In this document: piece by piece, positions 23,528 through 32,278 of the stretch
Layout of the letters: the number at the start of each line of letters is the position of its first letter
How positions within the stretch are numbered: the first letter of the stretch is position 1
From: Natronosalvus vescus
GTDB taxonomy: Archaea > Halobacteriota > Halobacteria > Halobacteriales > Natrialbaceae
Direction: 5' to 3'
DNA: 64,000 bases
Assembly: GCF_023973145.1 (NCBI RefSeq)
Contig: NZ_CP099546.1
Span: forward strand, 434,001-498,000
Notes under the pieces: generated by a model
The model's input: the letters and a program-made list of their open reading frames with translations, nothing else
Told to the model about the DNA's origin: nothing
Database searches by the model: none
Program-made: the position numbers and the translations under genes

Positions 23528-25402
23528 TCAGTTCCCGCCGACGCGCCGCTCGAGGAAGTCCGCGAGCAGCTCGAACATCCGCAGTTTCTGTTCCTGGTCG
23601 GAGGAGGCGTGACCCTCCTCGCCCAGTTCCTCGTACTCGAAGTCCTCGCCCTCCTCGTAGCCGGCCTCGAGCATGGCGTCACGGAAGATTCGCGCCTGGG
23701 AGACGGGCACGCGGCGGTCGTTGACCCCGTGGACGAGGAAGATGGGGGCAGCGACGTTCTCGACGTGGGTCACCGGGCTTCGCTCTCGGTAGAGGTCGGG
23801 ATTCTCCTCAGGCGTGCCGAGGTAGGTCTCCATCAGCTCCGTCCGGAAGTGAGGCATCGTGTTCTCGAACATGTCCTCGAGGTCGGTGAGGCCGATCCAG
23901 GCGACGCCGGCCTCGTAGAGCTCGGGGTACTGTACCATCTGCCAGTAGGCCGAGTAGCCGCCGTAGGAACCGCCGAAGACGACGATGTGCTCGTCGTCGA
24001 GCCAGTCGTTCTCCGCGAGGACGTGTTCGGTGGCGACGGCGACGTCGCCCTGTTCGGCGCCGGCCCAGTCGTCGTGCAGTTCCCGGACGAACTCGCGGCC
24101 ACGACCGGTCGAGCCGCGGTAGTTGATCTGCAGGACGGAGTAGCCCAGCGCGGTCAGCACCTGCGTGTAGAGGTTGAACGCTTTCGTACTCCGGGCTCGC
24201 GGCCCGCCGTGGGGGTTGACGATCAGCGGTGAGGGGCGCTCACCCGAATCGTAAAACAGCGCGCCGATCTCGAGTTCGTCGTACGGTTCGTACTCGACGG
24301 CTGCCTGCGTCGTTTCGGGTACCCCGTCGGAGTCGACCCGAAGGTACTCGGCGTCGGCGAAGTCCTCGGGATCGAACGGGCCGTACTCGGCCTCGAGCAG
24401 CGTCTCGTAGCTGTCGGTTTCGAGGTCGTAGACGAGCAATTCGGGTCGCCGCGTCGGCGTCGTGTGCTGGATGAGAACGCGGTCGTCGTCGATGACGACG
24501 TTGCCGGGGCCGTACCCCCCGAGCGAGGCGACGCCATCGGGGACGTCGAGTTCGCGGCCCTCGCCGGTCTCGAGGTCGTAGACGACCGGAACGGCGATGG
24601 CGTCGCGGCTCCGGGTGACGAGGATTCGCTCGCCGTCGGGGAGGAACGTGCTCCCGCTCTCTTCGAACTCGCCGGTTCCGTACCACTCGATCGTGTCTGT
24701 CTTGAGGTCGTAGACGCCCGCCCGACCGAGATCCTCGCTGTTGTCGCTCACGAGCAGTCGGGTGCCGTCGGGGCTCCAGTCGTTCGCCCCTGCTTCGGCG
24801 CCGTCGTCACCGATCTCGAGGTTGCGCGGGTTCGAGCCGTCGACGTCCATCACGTAGACGTCCTTGTTGTTGTAGTCGTCAGACTCGTTGGTCGTAAATG
24901 CCACTCGATCGCAGTCGGGCGACAGCGTCGCACCACCTGCGGCCCGCTCGTACTCGGTGACCTTCGTGGTCTCGCCGGTCTCGAGGTCGTGGCGATACAG
25001 GTTCATCTGACCGTCCCGGGAGGAGCCTAACACGAGCGTTCGGCCGTCGTCGCCGACGTCCTGGATCGCGACCTGCCCGTCCATCTGTACGATCGGTTCG
25101 ACCGACCCGTCTCGCGAGAGGGCGTGGATGTCGTTTTGCTCGTTGCCGCCTTCGTCGAGGTGAAAGAACACGCGGTCGCCGTCGGTACCCCAGGAGACGT
25201 ACCACCTGGCGTTTCGGGGAACTTCGCCAGCGGACCACTGCTCGAGGTCGCCGCTCTCGACGTCGAGTACGTGGAGTTCGTTCCGGCCGGAGATGTCGTA
25301 GTAGAGGGCGATTTCGTCACCGTCGGGGGACACCGTCGGATGGGCCATCGTCGGGAGCCGTGCCAGTTCTTCGAGCACGTCAGTCTCGGTAGCGTGTGCC
25401 AT
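23528..25402 (-). CDS. S9 family (prolyl oligopeptidase-like) peptidase
   Basis: The product is 624 residues. Residues ~20-370 are WD40-like beta-propeller repeats (e.g. PTVSPDGDEIALYYDISGRN, ANDWSPDGTRLLVSDNSEDL). The C-terminal alpha/beta-hydrolase domain has the nucleophile motif VVFGGSYGGYSAYW (Ser at about residue 481), Asp in VHGVNDRRVP (~562) and His in GEEGHASSD (~599). It cleaves short peptides or acyl-peptides in the cytosol; there is no signal peptide. Length matches acylaminoacyl-peptidase types. It ends 134 bases from the CBS gene, to which it is convergent. Confidence 0.93.
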   Translation of the reverse strand: MAHATETDVLEELARLPTMAHPTVSPDGDEIALYYDISGRNELHVLDVESGDLEQWSAGEVPRNARWYVSWGTDGDRVFFHLDEGGNEQNDIHALSRDGSVEPIVQMDGQVAIQDVGDDGRTLVLGSSRDGQMNLYRHDLETGETTKVTEYERAAGGATLSPDCDRVAFTTNESDDYNNKDVYVMDVDGSNPRNLEIGDDGAEAGANDWSPDGTRLLVSDNSEDLGRAGVYDLKTDTIEWYGTGEFEESGSTFLPDGERILVTRSRDAIAVPVVYDLETGEGRELDVPDGVASLGGYGPGNVVIDDDRVLIQHTTPTRRPELLVYDLETDSYETLLEAEYGPFDPEDFADAEYLRVDSDGVPETTQAAVEYEPYDELEIGALFYDSGERPSPLIVNPHGGPRARSTKAFNLYTQVLTALGYSVLQINYRGSTGRGREFVRELHDDWAGAEQGDVAVATEHVLAENDWLDDEHIVVFGGSYGGYSAYWQMVQYPELYEAGVAWIGLTDLEDMFENTMPHFRTELMETYLGTPEENPDLYRERSPVTHVENVAAPIFLVHGVNDRRVPVSQARIFRDAMLEAGYEEGEDFEYEELGEEGHASSDQEQKLRMFELLADFLERRVGGN

Positions 25403-25649
25403 AGACGGTGGTCTCGCGGCACCCTCTTTAGAACTTGGAAATCCGTCACGTTTCGCCGGTTACGGCCGGTCTCGTCACTGATTTTCGAGCGCGTCGCCAT
25501 CGCGACGGAACCTGGGCTCGAAAACGAATCTCGATCCCTCGAGCGTCTTCGTCGACGAATCACCTTCGACAGCTGTCCGTTCCGATCCGATGATCGTACT
25601 GATCCACGCGAAGCGACGACTTTTTGCGTCACGACGGCAGCCTCGATCC

Positions 25650-26516
25650 ATGGACGACGAGACGGTCGGCATCGCGCTCGTGCTGACCTCGGCCATCGGC
25701 TTCGGTACGCTGGGCATCTTCGGCGTGCTCGCTGCCGATGAAGGGCTCTCGATTCCGACCGTGCTCGCGCTTCGCTTCTCGCTCGCGGCGGTCGCCGTCT
25801 GGGCGGTGCTGTGGTATCGTGGCCGGTTTCGCCTCCTCCGTGGTCGTCTGCTGGCTGTGGCCTTCGCCCTCGGAGCCGTCGGCTACGCCACCCAGAGTGG
25901 GCTCTACTTCCTCGGGCTCGAGTTCATGACCGCGGGAATGGTCGCCATCGTCCTCTACACCTACCCGGCGTTCGTCGTCTGTCTCGTCGCGCTCACGAAT
26001 CCCGATCGAGTGACGAAGATCGTTCTCTTCGCGCTCGGACTGTCGATCGGCGGCGTGGCCCTCATCACCGGTGTCGACCCGGCTGGGGCCGATCCGCGGG
26101 GGATCGTGGTCGTGCTGGGCGCGGCGCTCGCGTACTCGCTGTACATCGTGGTGAGTCAGCGGGCGCTCACGTCGGTCGACGCCGAGACGTTGACGGCGTT
26201 CGTCCTCCCCGCAGCGGCGATCAGCTTCGTCGTCTTCGGGATCGGGACGAACACGCTCGCGTTGCCAGGGAGTGTGACTGGCTGGGGGGTCGTCCTCGCG
26301 ATTGCACTCGTCGCGACGGTCGTTCCCGTCCTCACGTTCTTCGCCGGCCTCTCGAGAGTCGGAGCGAGTAGAGCGAGCATCATCAGCACCGCCGAACCGG
26401 GCGTTACCGTCGCCCTCGGTGCCCTCGTCTTGCACGAACCGGTCACGGGGGTCACGGTTCTCGGTGGAACCCTCGTGATTACCGGCGTCGTTCTCATCCA
26501 CCTCGAGGGAGCGTGA
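25650..26516 (+). CDS. EamA/DMT family exporter
   Basis: The product is 288 residues with ten hydrophobic segments in two EamA halves. The first has GIALVLTSAIGFGTLGIFGV and the second LGAALAYSLYIVVSQRALTS, with the conserved ALVLHEPVTGVTVLGGTLVI at the end. DMT exporters remove amino acids, metabolites or drugs; the substrate is unknown. The Met at 25650 gives the normal family length; an upstream 20-codon extension is Arg-rich. It is 101 bases upstream of engB in the same direction. Confidence 0.9.
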   Translation: MDDETVGIALVLTSAIGFGTLGIFGVLAADEGLSIPTVLALRFSLAAVAVWAVLWYRGRFRLLRGRLLAVAFALGAVGYATQSGLYFLGLEFMTAGMVAIVLYTYPAFVVCLVALTNPDRVTKIVLFALGLSIGGVALITGVDPAGADPRGIVVVLGAALAYSLYIVVSQRALTSVDAETLTAFVLPAAAISFVVFGIGTNTLALPGSVTGWGVVLAIALVATVVPVLTFFAGLSRVGASRASIISTAEPGVTVALGALVLHEPVTGVTVLGGTLVITGVVLIHLEGA

Positions 26517-26583
26517 CGAGAGGCGTTCCTCGAGCGATTTATGATCGACCTTCACCGTGTTCGTCGGTGATCGCGCCTCGCCG

Positions 26584-26590
26584 TGCTTAT
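26584..26590 (+). promoter_or_regulatory. TATA box of engB
   Basis: The sequence cttatac lies 27-33 bases upstream of the engB ATG at 26617, the usual haloarchaeal spacing for a leaderless transcript. It is the only AT-rich element in the 100-base gap after the EamA gene. Confidence 0.55.
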
Positions 26591-26616
26591 ACCGCTCGCC
26601 GGCCAAGAGCGCTGAT

Positions 26617-27240
26617 ATGGATCCGTTCGAGACGCGACCCACTCGCGAGGCCGAAATCGTCCTCGTGGGCCGGTCGAACGTCGGCAAATCGACGCTGATG
26701 CGCGAGATTACCGGTCATCGCTTCGACACCGGTGGCAAACCGGGCGTCACCCGTTCTCCCAACCACTACGACTGGGCGTCCGAGGACTTCGTCATCACGG
26801 ATTTACCCGGCTTCGGCTTCATGAGCGGCGTCGAAGCGGAACGACAGGAACAGATCAAGACCGACATCGTCCAGTACCTCGAGACGTACGCCGACTCGAT
26901 TCTCGTCGGTATCCTCGTCGTGGACGGCAAGAGTGCCGTCGACATCATCGACCGCCACTCCGGCCCCGACGAAATCCCCTACGACGTCGAGATGTTTCAC
27001 TTCCTGCGCGAACTCGGCGTCCCGACCGTCGTCGCGGTGAACAAGATGGACAAAGTCGACGACCGGGACGAACGCCTCGACGAACTCTGTGACCGCCTGG
27101 GGTTGCACCCGCCGTGGAAACAGTGGCAGGACACGATCGCCCCAATTACGGCCAAACGCGGGCAGATCGATGCGCTCAACGAAGCCGTTCGAACGCACGT
27201 GCACGAACAGAATCGGGACGACCTCTTCAAGTTTTTCTGA
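26617..27240 (+). CDS. engB: GTP-binding protein EngB (YsxC/YihA type)
   Basis: The product is 207 residues. GTPase motifs: G1 [13 protein letters not shown]2 region [14 protein letters not shown] (the conserved Thr), G3 TDLPGFG, G4 [11 protein letters not shown] and a G5-like ITAKRG. The order and spacing are those of the EngB family, which takes part in large ribosomal subunit assembly. The Met at 26617 ([15 protein letters not shown]) is supported by the TATA element about 30 bases upstream. Cytosolic. Confidence 0.94.
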   Translation: MDPFETRPTREAEIVLVGRSNVGKSTLMREITGHRFDTGGKPGVTRSPNHYDWASEDFVITDLPGFGFMSGVEAERQEQIKTDIVQYLETYADSILVGILVVDGKSAVDIIDRHSGPDEIPYDVEMFHFLRELGVPTVVAVNKMDKVDDRDERLDELCDRLGLHPPWKQWQDTIAPITAKRGQIDALNEAVRTHVHEQNRDDLFKFF

Positions 27241-27341
27241 TTCTTCGTCGAACGGTTGTTTTCACACTCGATACACGTCGTCGAGAACGGGATAAAAAAG
27301 CCAGCAGTGTCCGATGATCGGGGAGAACTGACCGGGTTCGT

Positions 27342-27884
27342 TTACTCGTCGTCGCGCTCGCTGTCACCGATTGCGTCGATGACGAACTCGAGTTCCGCGT
27401 CCGCTTCGAGCGTGACTTCCTCTTCCTGGGTTTCGAAGTCGTTCTCGCTGTACTCGTCGGCTTCGACTGTGACGAGGTAATCAGCGGGTTCGAAGGTGTC
27501 CTCGATCGTTCCTTCGGCAATCTCCGAGCTAAAGTACTTGTCGGAGCCGATGTCGTCGACGAGTTCGACCGTCACGATGACGCCCTCGGAAACAGTGTCG
27601 CCATCTTCGTTCTCGAGACGGATCGTCAACGTGTACTCCTCGGTTTCGTCGCCGTCGCCGTTGCCGTTGCCGTTGTCGTCGCCGTTGCCGTTGTCGTCGC
27701 CGTCGCCGTTGTCATCGTCGTCGCCGTTACCGTTGCCGTTGTCGTCGCCGTTTCCGTCCATGTCGTCCGTATCGTCAGTGTCGTCGCCATTGTCGTCGTC
27801 ATCGCCCATACACCCTGCGAGCGGCAGGGTAACGGCTGTGGCGAGACCAAGTCCGAACGTCCGGCGGCTAAGTTTTCGTGACAT
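27342..27884 (-). CDS. Tat-exported lipoprotein with low-complexity linker
   Basis: The product is 180 residues from MSRKLSRRTFGLGLATAVTL. The twin-arginine SRRTFGLGLA and lipobox LAGC (PLAGCMG) define a Tat lipoprotein anchored outside the cytoplasmic membrane. About 60 residues of Asp/Asn/Gly low complexity follow, encoded by a gccgttgccgttgtcgtc repeat tract, and then a ~95-residue beta-rich domain (YTLTIRLENEDGDTVSEGVI to DAELEFVIDAIG). This C-terminal domain resembles carboxypeptidase-regulatory or PEGA-like folds and may bind carbohydrate or protein. Function unknown. Confidence 0.85.
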   Translation of the reverse strand: MSRKLSRRTFGLGLATAVTLPLAGCMGDDDDNGDDTDDTDDMDGNGDDNGNGNGDDDDNGDGDDNGNGDDNGNGNGDGDETEEYTLTIRLENEDGDTVSEGVIVTVELVDDIGSDKYFSSEIAEGTIEDTFEPADYLVTVEADEYSENDFETQEEEVTLEADAELEFVIDAIGDSERDDE

Positions 27885-28070
27885 ATCGAAACGAAACACC
27901 ATTGTTGCAATAAGTCTTTATATCTAAATTCTGAGAACTAATGACTAGCATAGGCTGGATGCAGTGTGTTATTCATGGCAATAATATTGGAACGTGTGTG
28001 ATGGTGACACGATTGATGGTGTCATTACGCATCGTTTCCGTTCGGTTTGTGCGGGTAACTGACGTTCAAC

Positions 28071-28550
28071 TCACGCTTCGTGGCCGAGTGCTTTCGTCAT
28101 CCGCAGGCACTCGAGGACGACACCACCCGTCGATTCGTGGTCGACCCACTCGAGGCCCCGCCAGCCGTGGCGTTCGTAAAAGTCGACGGCGTTTTTCGAG
28201 GACAACAGGGTCAGCCGCTCGAGGTCGTCGGCTCTGGCCGTCGCCTCCAGGTGCTCGAGAAGCGCGCTTCCGCAGCCTGCTCGTGCGTGATCGGGGTGGA
28301 CGTAGACGGCTTGCACCTCCCGGTGCTCGGAGGCGAGGTGACCGAACCCGACGACGGCCCCCTCGTGGGTGGCGACCACGAAGTGGTCGTCCTCGCTCTC
28401 GACCGGATAGCCGTCGGGATCCTTGTTTGCGGCCCAGGCGTCCACCTGGTCGGGATCGTATGCAGTCGCCCCCAGTTCGCGGATCGCAGCGAGATGAACG
28501 GCGACCAGTGCCTCGCTATCCTCAGGGCGTGCGGGTCGAACGGTGACCAT
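28071..28550 (-). CDS. GNAT family N-acetyltransferase
   Basis: The product is 159 residues, starting MVTVRPARPEDSEALVAVHL. GNAT motif A is YVHPDHARAGCGSALLEHLE (acetyl-CoA binding; the R/Q-x-x-G-x-G/A pattern appears as ARAGCG), and motif B includes LSSKNAVDFYERHGWRGLEW. It transfers an acetyl group from acetyl-CoA to an amine; the acceptor is unknown. The Met at 28550 is chosen because the 23 upstream codons are not GNAT-like. It lies 83 bases downstream of the 2-hydroxyacid dehydrogenase gene on the same strand. Confidence 0.9.
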   Translation of the reverse strand: MVTVRPARPEDSEALVAVHLAAIRELGATAYDPDQVDAWAANKDPDGYPVESEDDHFVVATHEGAVVGFGHLASEHREVQAVYVHPDHARAGCGSALLEHLEATARADDLERLTLLSSKNAVDFYERHGWRGLEWVDHESTGGVVLECLRMTKALGHEA

Positions 28551-28633
28551 GCTGCGATGGATGGTCGCTACGGTACAATCGGTGTCGATCGGGCAGGTAG
28601 ATCTGTCAGACCGGCCCAACCGACGCGACCGGG

Positions 28634-29581
28634 TTAGACGACCCGGTTCGTAAACGCTTCGCCTGCCTCGAGTCGACGGACGTTCTCACGGACGAGGTCG
28701 CCGATGTCGTGGGCGTAGTCCCTGGTGTACGCGCCACAGTGGGGCGTGACGATCACCTCGTCCATCTCCCACAGCGGCGAGTCTGCGGGCAACGGCTCGG
28801 TCTCGAAGACGTCCAGTGCCGCCCCAGCGATGGCACCGGTCTCGAGCGCCTCGATCAGCGCCGATTCGTCGACGACGGGGCCGCGACCGACGTTGACGAC
28901 GTAGGCGGTTTCGTCCATCGCCTCGAAGACGGCGGCGTCGAACAGGTGATGAGTCTCGTCGGTCAGCGGCAGCGTGGAGACGACGAAGTCGACCCCGGAG
29001 ACGGCCCCGTACAGCGCCGACACCGGTTCGATCTCCTCGAATCCCGGCACTGGTTTGGGGGTGCGACGAACGCCACGCATCGACACCCCGAGCGCGCCGG
29101 CGACCTCGGCGACGCCCTGTCCGAGCGTCCCGGTGCCGACGACGCAGGCACTCGTCCCGGGGAGGGTGAACGCCTCGTCCCAGTCGGGACGCTCCCAGGT
29201 CTTCGACTGCTGGTGGGCGACGTGGCGGTGGAGCCGACGGGAAAACGCGAGGAAGAACCCGGCGACCGTCTCGCCGATCGTCCGGTCGTGGATACCCGTG
29301 CTATTGGTGAGAACCACGCCTCGATCGTCGAACGTCTCCGCCGGGAAGCGGTCGACCCCGGCCTGAATCGAGTGCACCCACGCGAGGTCGGCGAACGCCT
29401 CCCGATGCTCGAGCGTGACGATGGCGTCGCAGTCGTCGACGTCGTCGTCGCCCACGACCGAGACTGCTACGGACAGTTCCTCGAGGTCGCCAGCCAGCAC
29501 CTCGGGCGGGAAGACGGCGTCGACGGAGTCGTGAATGCCGAGGTGCTCGAGCTCGATAGCTGGGGCGTCATCGTGTGACAT
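28634..29581 (-). CDS. D-2-hydroxyacid dehydrogenase
   Basis: The product is 315 residues. The NAD(P)-binding Rossmann motif is ACVVGTGTLGQGVAEVAGAL. Catalytic residues fit the family: Arg in YVVNVGRGPVVDE, Glu in the ALDVFETEPLP segment and His in VIVTPHCGAYTR. A catalytic-domain Asn/Ser motif (VLTNSTGIHDRTIGETVAGF) is present. It reversibly oxidises D-2-hydroxyacids to 2-oxoacids in the cytosol. Haloferax mediterranei Ddh is a close family relative. The residue after the glycine-rich loop (R in VRRTPK) suggests NADP(H) preference, an inference. Confidence 0.92.
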   Translation of the reverse strand: MSHDDAPAIELEHLGIHDSVDAVFPPEVLAGDLEELSVAVSVVGDDDVDDCDAIVTLEHREAFADLAWVHSIQAGVDRFPAETFDDRGVVLTNSTGIHDRTIGETVAGFFLAFSRRLHRHVAHQQSKTWERPDWDEAFTLPGTSACVVGTGTLGQGVAEVAGALGVSMRGVRRTPKPVPGFEEIEPVSALYGAVSGVDFVVSTLPLTDETHHLFDAAVFEAMDETAYVVNVGRGPVVDESALIEALETGAIAGAALDVFETEPLPADSPLWEMDEVIVTPHCGAYTRDYAHDIGDLVRENVRRLEAGEAFTNRVV

Positions 29582-29782
29582 ATCGGTCGGTACGGGCGTC
29601 GACTAATTCAACCTTCGTCCGAACGAGAACACGCCGGTTAGAGCGTGGGCGGCTCGGGTTTAATTCCCTCGTCACACGGGGCTCGGTGGGGGTAACTCTT
29701 CGTCACCGCCGCCCATCTCCCCTTCGCCCCGGAACGGTTTCGGTCTATCGCTTCCCGCCGCGGGCGGCGCCGACGTCGACAC

Positions 29783-31123
29783 TTATGCGAGCCAGCCCTC
29801 GAGCTCGCGCAGTTCCTCGACCAGCGAGTCGACGTCCGCCGGCTCCAGGGCTCCCCGTTCGGTGACCACTTCGGTGACGCAGTCGGCGGGCGTGACGTCG
29901 AACGTCGGATTCGCGACGTCGACGGGGGCGTCGCCGTCGTAAACCGTTGACCGTGAGCCGGACTCGAGGGGTACCTTCTCCCGGGTGGTAACCTTGTCGC
30001 TGGCGGTAACGACGGTGACGGGGACGTCCTCACGGTCGGCGGCGACGGCCAGTCCGCGGGTACCGGTCTTGTTGATGACTGCCCCGCCGGCGTGGATCGT
30101 GTCGGCGCCGACGACCACCCTATCGATCTCTTCGCGCGCGAGGAGCGACGCGGCTGCGGCATCGGTGTGTACGGTGACGGGGTGGTCGTCGACGAGCGAC
30201 TCTGCAACGGCAACGCCCTCGAGCCCGGGCCTGGACTCGGCGACGTAGATCCTGCGCACGTCACTCGTTCGGAGGGCCTCGAGAACGGTGCCCGAGCGCG
30301 AGAGCGTCATCACGGTTCCCTCGAGACGGTCGCTCGCCTCCCGTGCGGCATCGGTGTCGGCGGTGGCTGCACGGTCAATTCCCTCGATGGTTTCCTCGAG
30401 AACGGCGTCGGCGCAAGGAACGGGATCTTCAGTCGCGCCGTCGGCCCCCTCGCCACCACGGGTCTCGGTAGCGTCCGAGAGCGCCGCCGCCATTGCCCGA
30501 TTGATCCGGTTGCGCAGGACGGCCATCGACGGCCGAACTTCGAGAACGCGCTCGGCCAGCGCCGTCAGTTCGTCCCACTCCTCGACTGGGTCGGATGCGC
30601 CGCCTTCGCGTTCGTCGACGAGGATTGCCGCCCGGTCGCGCACTACCTCGAGCCCTCGCAGTGAGAGCCAGGCCGCGCCGTGGTCGTCGTCCGCGGCGAT
30701 CGAGCGAACGGTTGGGGCGACCCGCTCGTAGGCGTTCCAGAGGCCGGGAACGGTGTTCCCGTTCACCTCGTCGTCGACGAGCATCGCCGTCGGTGACACC
30801 CACTTGACCGCGTCGTGTTCCTCGCTCAGGTCGACTTCGCGCGTCTCACAGTCGAACAGGTACGGATGGACGACCCACGTCCGACCGTACTCGGCGTCCT
30901 CGACCTCAAGTTGCCGCCCCGATCGGACGAGCGTCGACGTGTCGGACTCGAGCCCGGTCTCTTCGGTAATCTCGACTCGCACCTGTTCGTCGGGGTTCCC
31001 CTCGGCGAAGCCGGAGACGCCGCCCCACTGGCCGGTGTAGGTACCGACCGCGTCGCTCCGACGCGCCAGGAGTATCTCACCGTCGTGTCGCAGGAAGGCG
31101 GTCACCACGTGGTCTTCGATCAT
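29783..31123 (-). CDS. Fusion of a Nudix-like domain with an eIF-2B/ribose-1,5-bisphosphate isomerase-like domain
   Basis: The product is 446 residues. Residues 1-130 form a Nudix fold with GFAEGNPDEQVRVEITEETGL; the Nudix box is degenerate, with Val where Arg of the RE-U-x-EE-x-GU core is expected. Residues ~150-446 match the eIF-2B alpha/beta/delta family and ribose-1,5-bisphosphate isomerase: VLEALRTSDVRRIYVAESRP, VVGADTIHAGGAVINKTGT and a C-terminal NPTFDVTPADCVTEVVTERG. Haloarchaea use such isomerases in nucleoside catabolism, so a role in nucleotide-sugar salvage is plausible. Translation initiation is less likely. It is transcribed divergently from cofE. Confidence 0.85.
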   Translation of the reverse strand: MIEDHVVTAFLRHDGEILLARRSDAVGTYTGQWGGVSGFAEGNPDEQVRVEITEETGLESDTSTLVRSGRQLEVEDAEYGRTWVVHPYLFDCETREVDLSEEHDAVKWVSPTAMLVDDEVNGNTVPGLWNAYERVAPTVRSIAADDDHGAAWLSLRGLEVVRDRAAILVDEREGGASDPVEEWDELTALAERVLEVRPSMAVLRNRINRAMAAALSDATETRGGEGADGATEDPVPCADAVLEETIEGIDRAATADTDAAREASDRLEGTVMTLSRSGTVLEALRTSDVRRIYVAESRPGLEGVAVAESLVDDHPVTVHTDAAAASLLAREEIDRVVVGADTIHAGGAVINKTGTRGLAVAADREDVPVTVVTASDKVTTREKVPLESGSRSTVYDGDAPVDVANPTFDVTPADCVTEVVTERGALEPADVDSLVEELRELEGWLA

Positions 31124-31507
31124 ACTCGGGTCGAGGGGCGAGTGGCAGGAAGTGGTTTCGGACGGCTGTGGAACGTGGCGACAATAGAAGTGGACGACGA
31201 TGGACGACGATAGAAGCGGTCAACGATGGTGACGACTATTACACTACACTTTCTATAGCAAATGCTATCCTTTATGTAGTATTTACTATCTATTCTGTAG
31301 CATTGTGATTGGGCCTGCAGCATCGACACGACGCTACGGTTCCTCCCTCGATCGAGCAGTAACCACCGGGAATCGGCGGTCGACAGTCGAGTGACACTCG
31401 AGGAAGCGGCGAGTCCCTCCCCGGCAACGAAGGCACTCCGGAGACCGATGTCGGTGCCTGTCTCCGGTGACGGTGCGTTTTTCACCCCGCTCGCCCACCA
31501 CCTCCGT
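31124..31507. other. Divergent intergenic region with AT-rich core
   Basis: A ~380-base gap between the divergent Nudix/eIF2B-like gene and cofE. Positions 31235-31310 are unusually AT-rich and hold two operator-like palindromes (31255-31268 and 31277-31288). A short repeat, tggacgacgat, occurs twice near 31190-31212. The right third is GC-rich and featureless. No gene is seen. Confidence 0.55.
31255..31288. promoter_or_regulatory. Pair of operator-like palindromes between the Nudix/eIF2B-like gene and cofE
   Basis: Positions 31255-31268 read atagca-aa-tgctat, and 31277-31288 read tagta-tt-tacta. They share the pattern TAGNA-NN-TNCTA. Their centres are 21 bp apart, two helical turns, as expected for two dimers bound on one face of the DNA. 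They lie about 140 bp upstream of the minus-strand gene and 220 bp upstream of cofE. The regulator is unknown. Confidence 0.4.
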
Positions 31508-32278
31508 ATGGAACTGCACGCAGTCCCGGATCTCCCCGAGATCCGACCCGGCGACGACCTCGCCGCCCTCATCGCCGAACGGGCGAACCTCGAGCCCGGG
31601 AACGTGCTCACGGTCGCGAGCACGGTCGTCTCGAAAGCCGAGGGGCGCGCCGCCGACCTCTCGGAGTTTCCGGCCGGCCCCCGCGCCCGCGAGATCGCGA
31701 GTCGGCTCGAGGAACTCACCGGCGAGGAGAAGGATCCCCGATTCGCCCAGGCGGTGCTCGAGGAGAGCACGGAGCTGGCGATGGATGCGCCGTTTTTACT
31801 CACCGAAACGCGCTTTGGCCACGTCTGCGTCAACGCGGGGATCGATCGGTCGAACGTGCCCGATCACGACCTGCTGTTGTTACCGAAACGGCCGACGGAA
31901 AGCGCCCAACGGATTCGTCGAGGGCTCGAGACCCGCGGTATCGAGGACGTCGCCGTGATCGTCACCGACACCTGCGGACGACCGTTTCGTCACGGCCAGC
32001 GCGGGGTAGCTCTCGGTTGGGCCGGAATCTCCGCCAGCCGCGACTGGCGCGGCGAACACGACCGGGATGGCCGCGAACTGGGAGTTACCGTCCAGTCCGT
32101 CGTCGACGAACTCGCGTCGGCGGCAAACCTCGTCACTGGCGAGGGAGCGGATGGTACCCCCGCTGTCGTCGTCCGTGGCTGGTCGTTCGGCGACCTCGAG
32201 GGGAGCGACAACCTGTTTCGCGACCTCGAGGGCGATTTCGTCCGCCAGGCGCTGCGCGAGTGGAGGTTCGAGGGCTGA
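31508..32278 (+). CDS. cofE: Coenzyme F420-0:L-glutamate ligase
   Basis: The product is 256 residues, starting MELHAVPDLPEIRPGDDLAA. CofE hallmarks are VLTVASTVVSKAEGR, VCVNAGIDRSNVPDHDLLLL, VIVTDTCGRPFRHGQRGVAL and a final GWSFGDLEGSDNLFRD. It adds L-glutamate residues to F420-0 to make F420-1 and longer forms, using GTP. The Met at 31508 fits the family; the frame extends upstream but is Ser/Pro-rich there. Its stop TGA overlaps the ATG of the next gene (gatga type), so the two are translationally coupled. Confidence 0.93.
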   Translation: MELHAVPDLPEIRPGDDLAALIAERANLEPGNVLTVASTVVSKAEGRAADLSEFPAGPRAREIASRLEELTGEEKDPRFAQAVLEESTELAMDAPFLLTETRFGHVCVNAGIDRSNVPDHDLLLLPKRPTESAQRIRRGLETRGIEDVAVIVTDTCGRPFRHGQRGVALGWAGISASRDWRGEHDRDGRELGVTVQSVVDELASAANLVTGEGADGTPAVVVRGWSFGDLEGSDNLFRDLEGDFVRQALREWRFEG

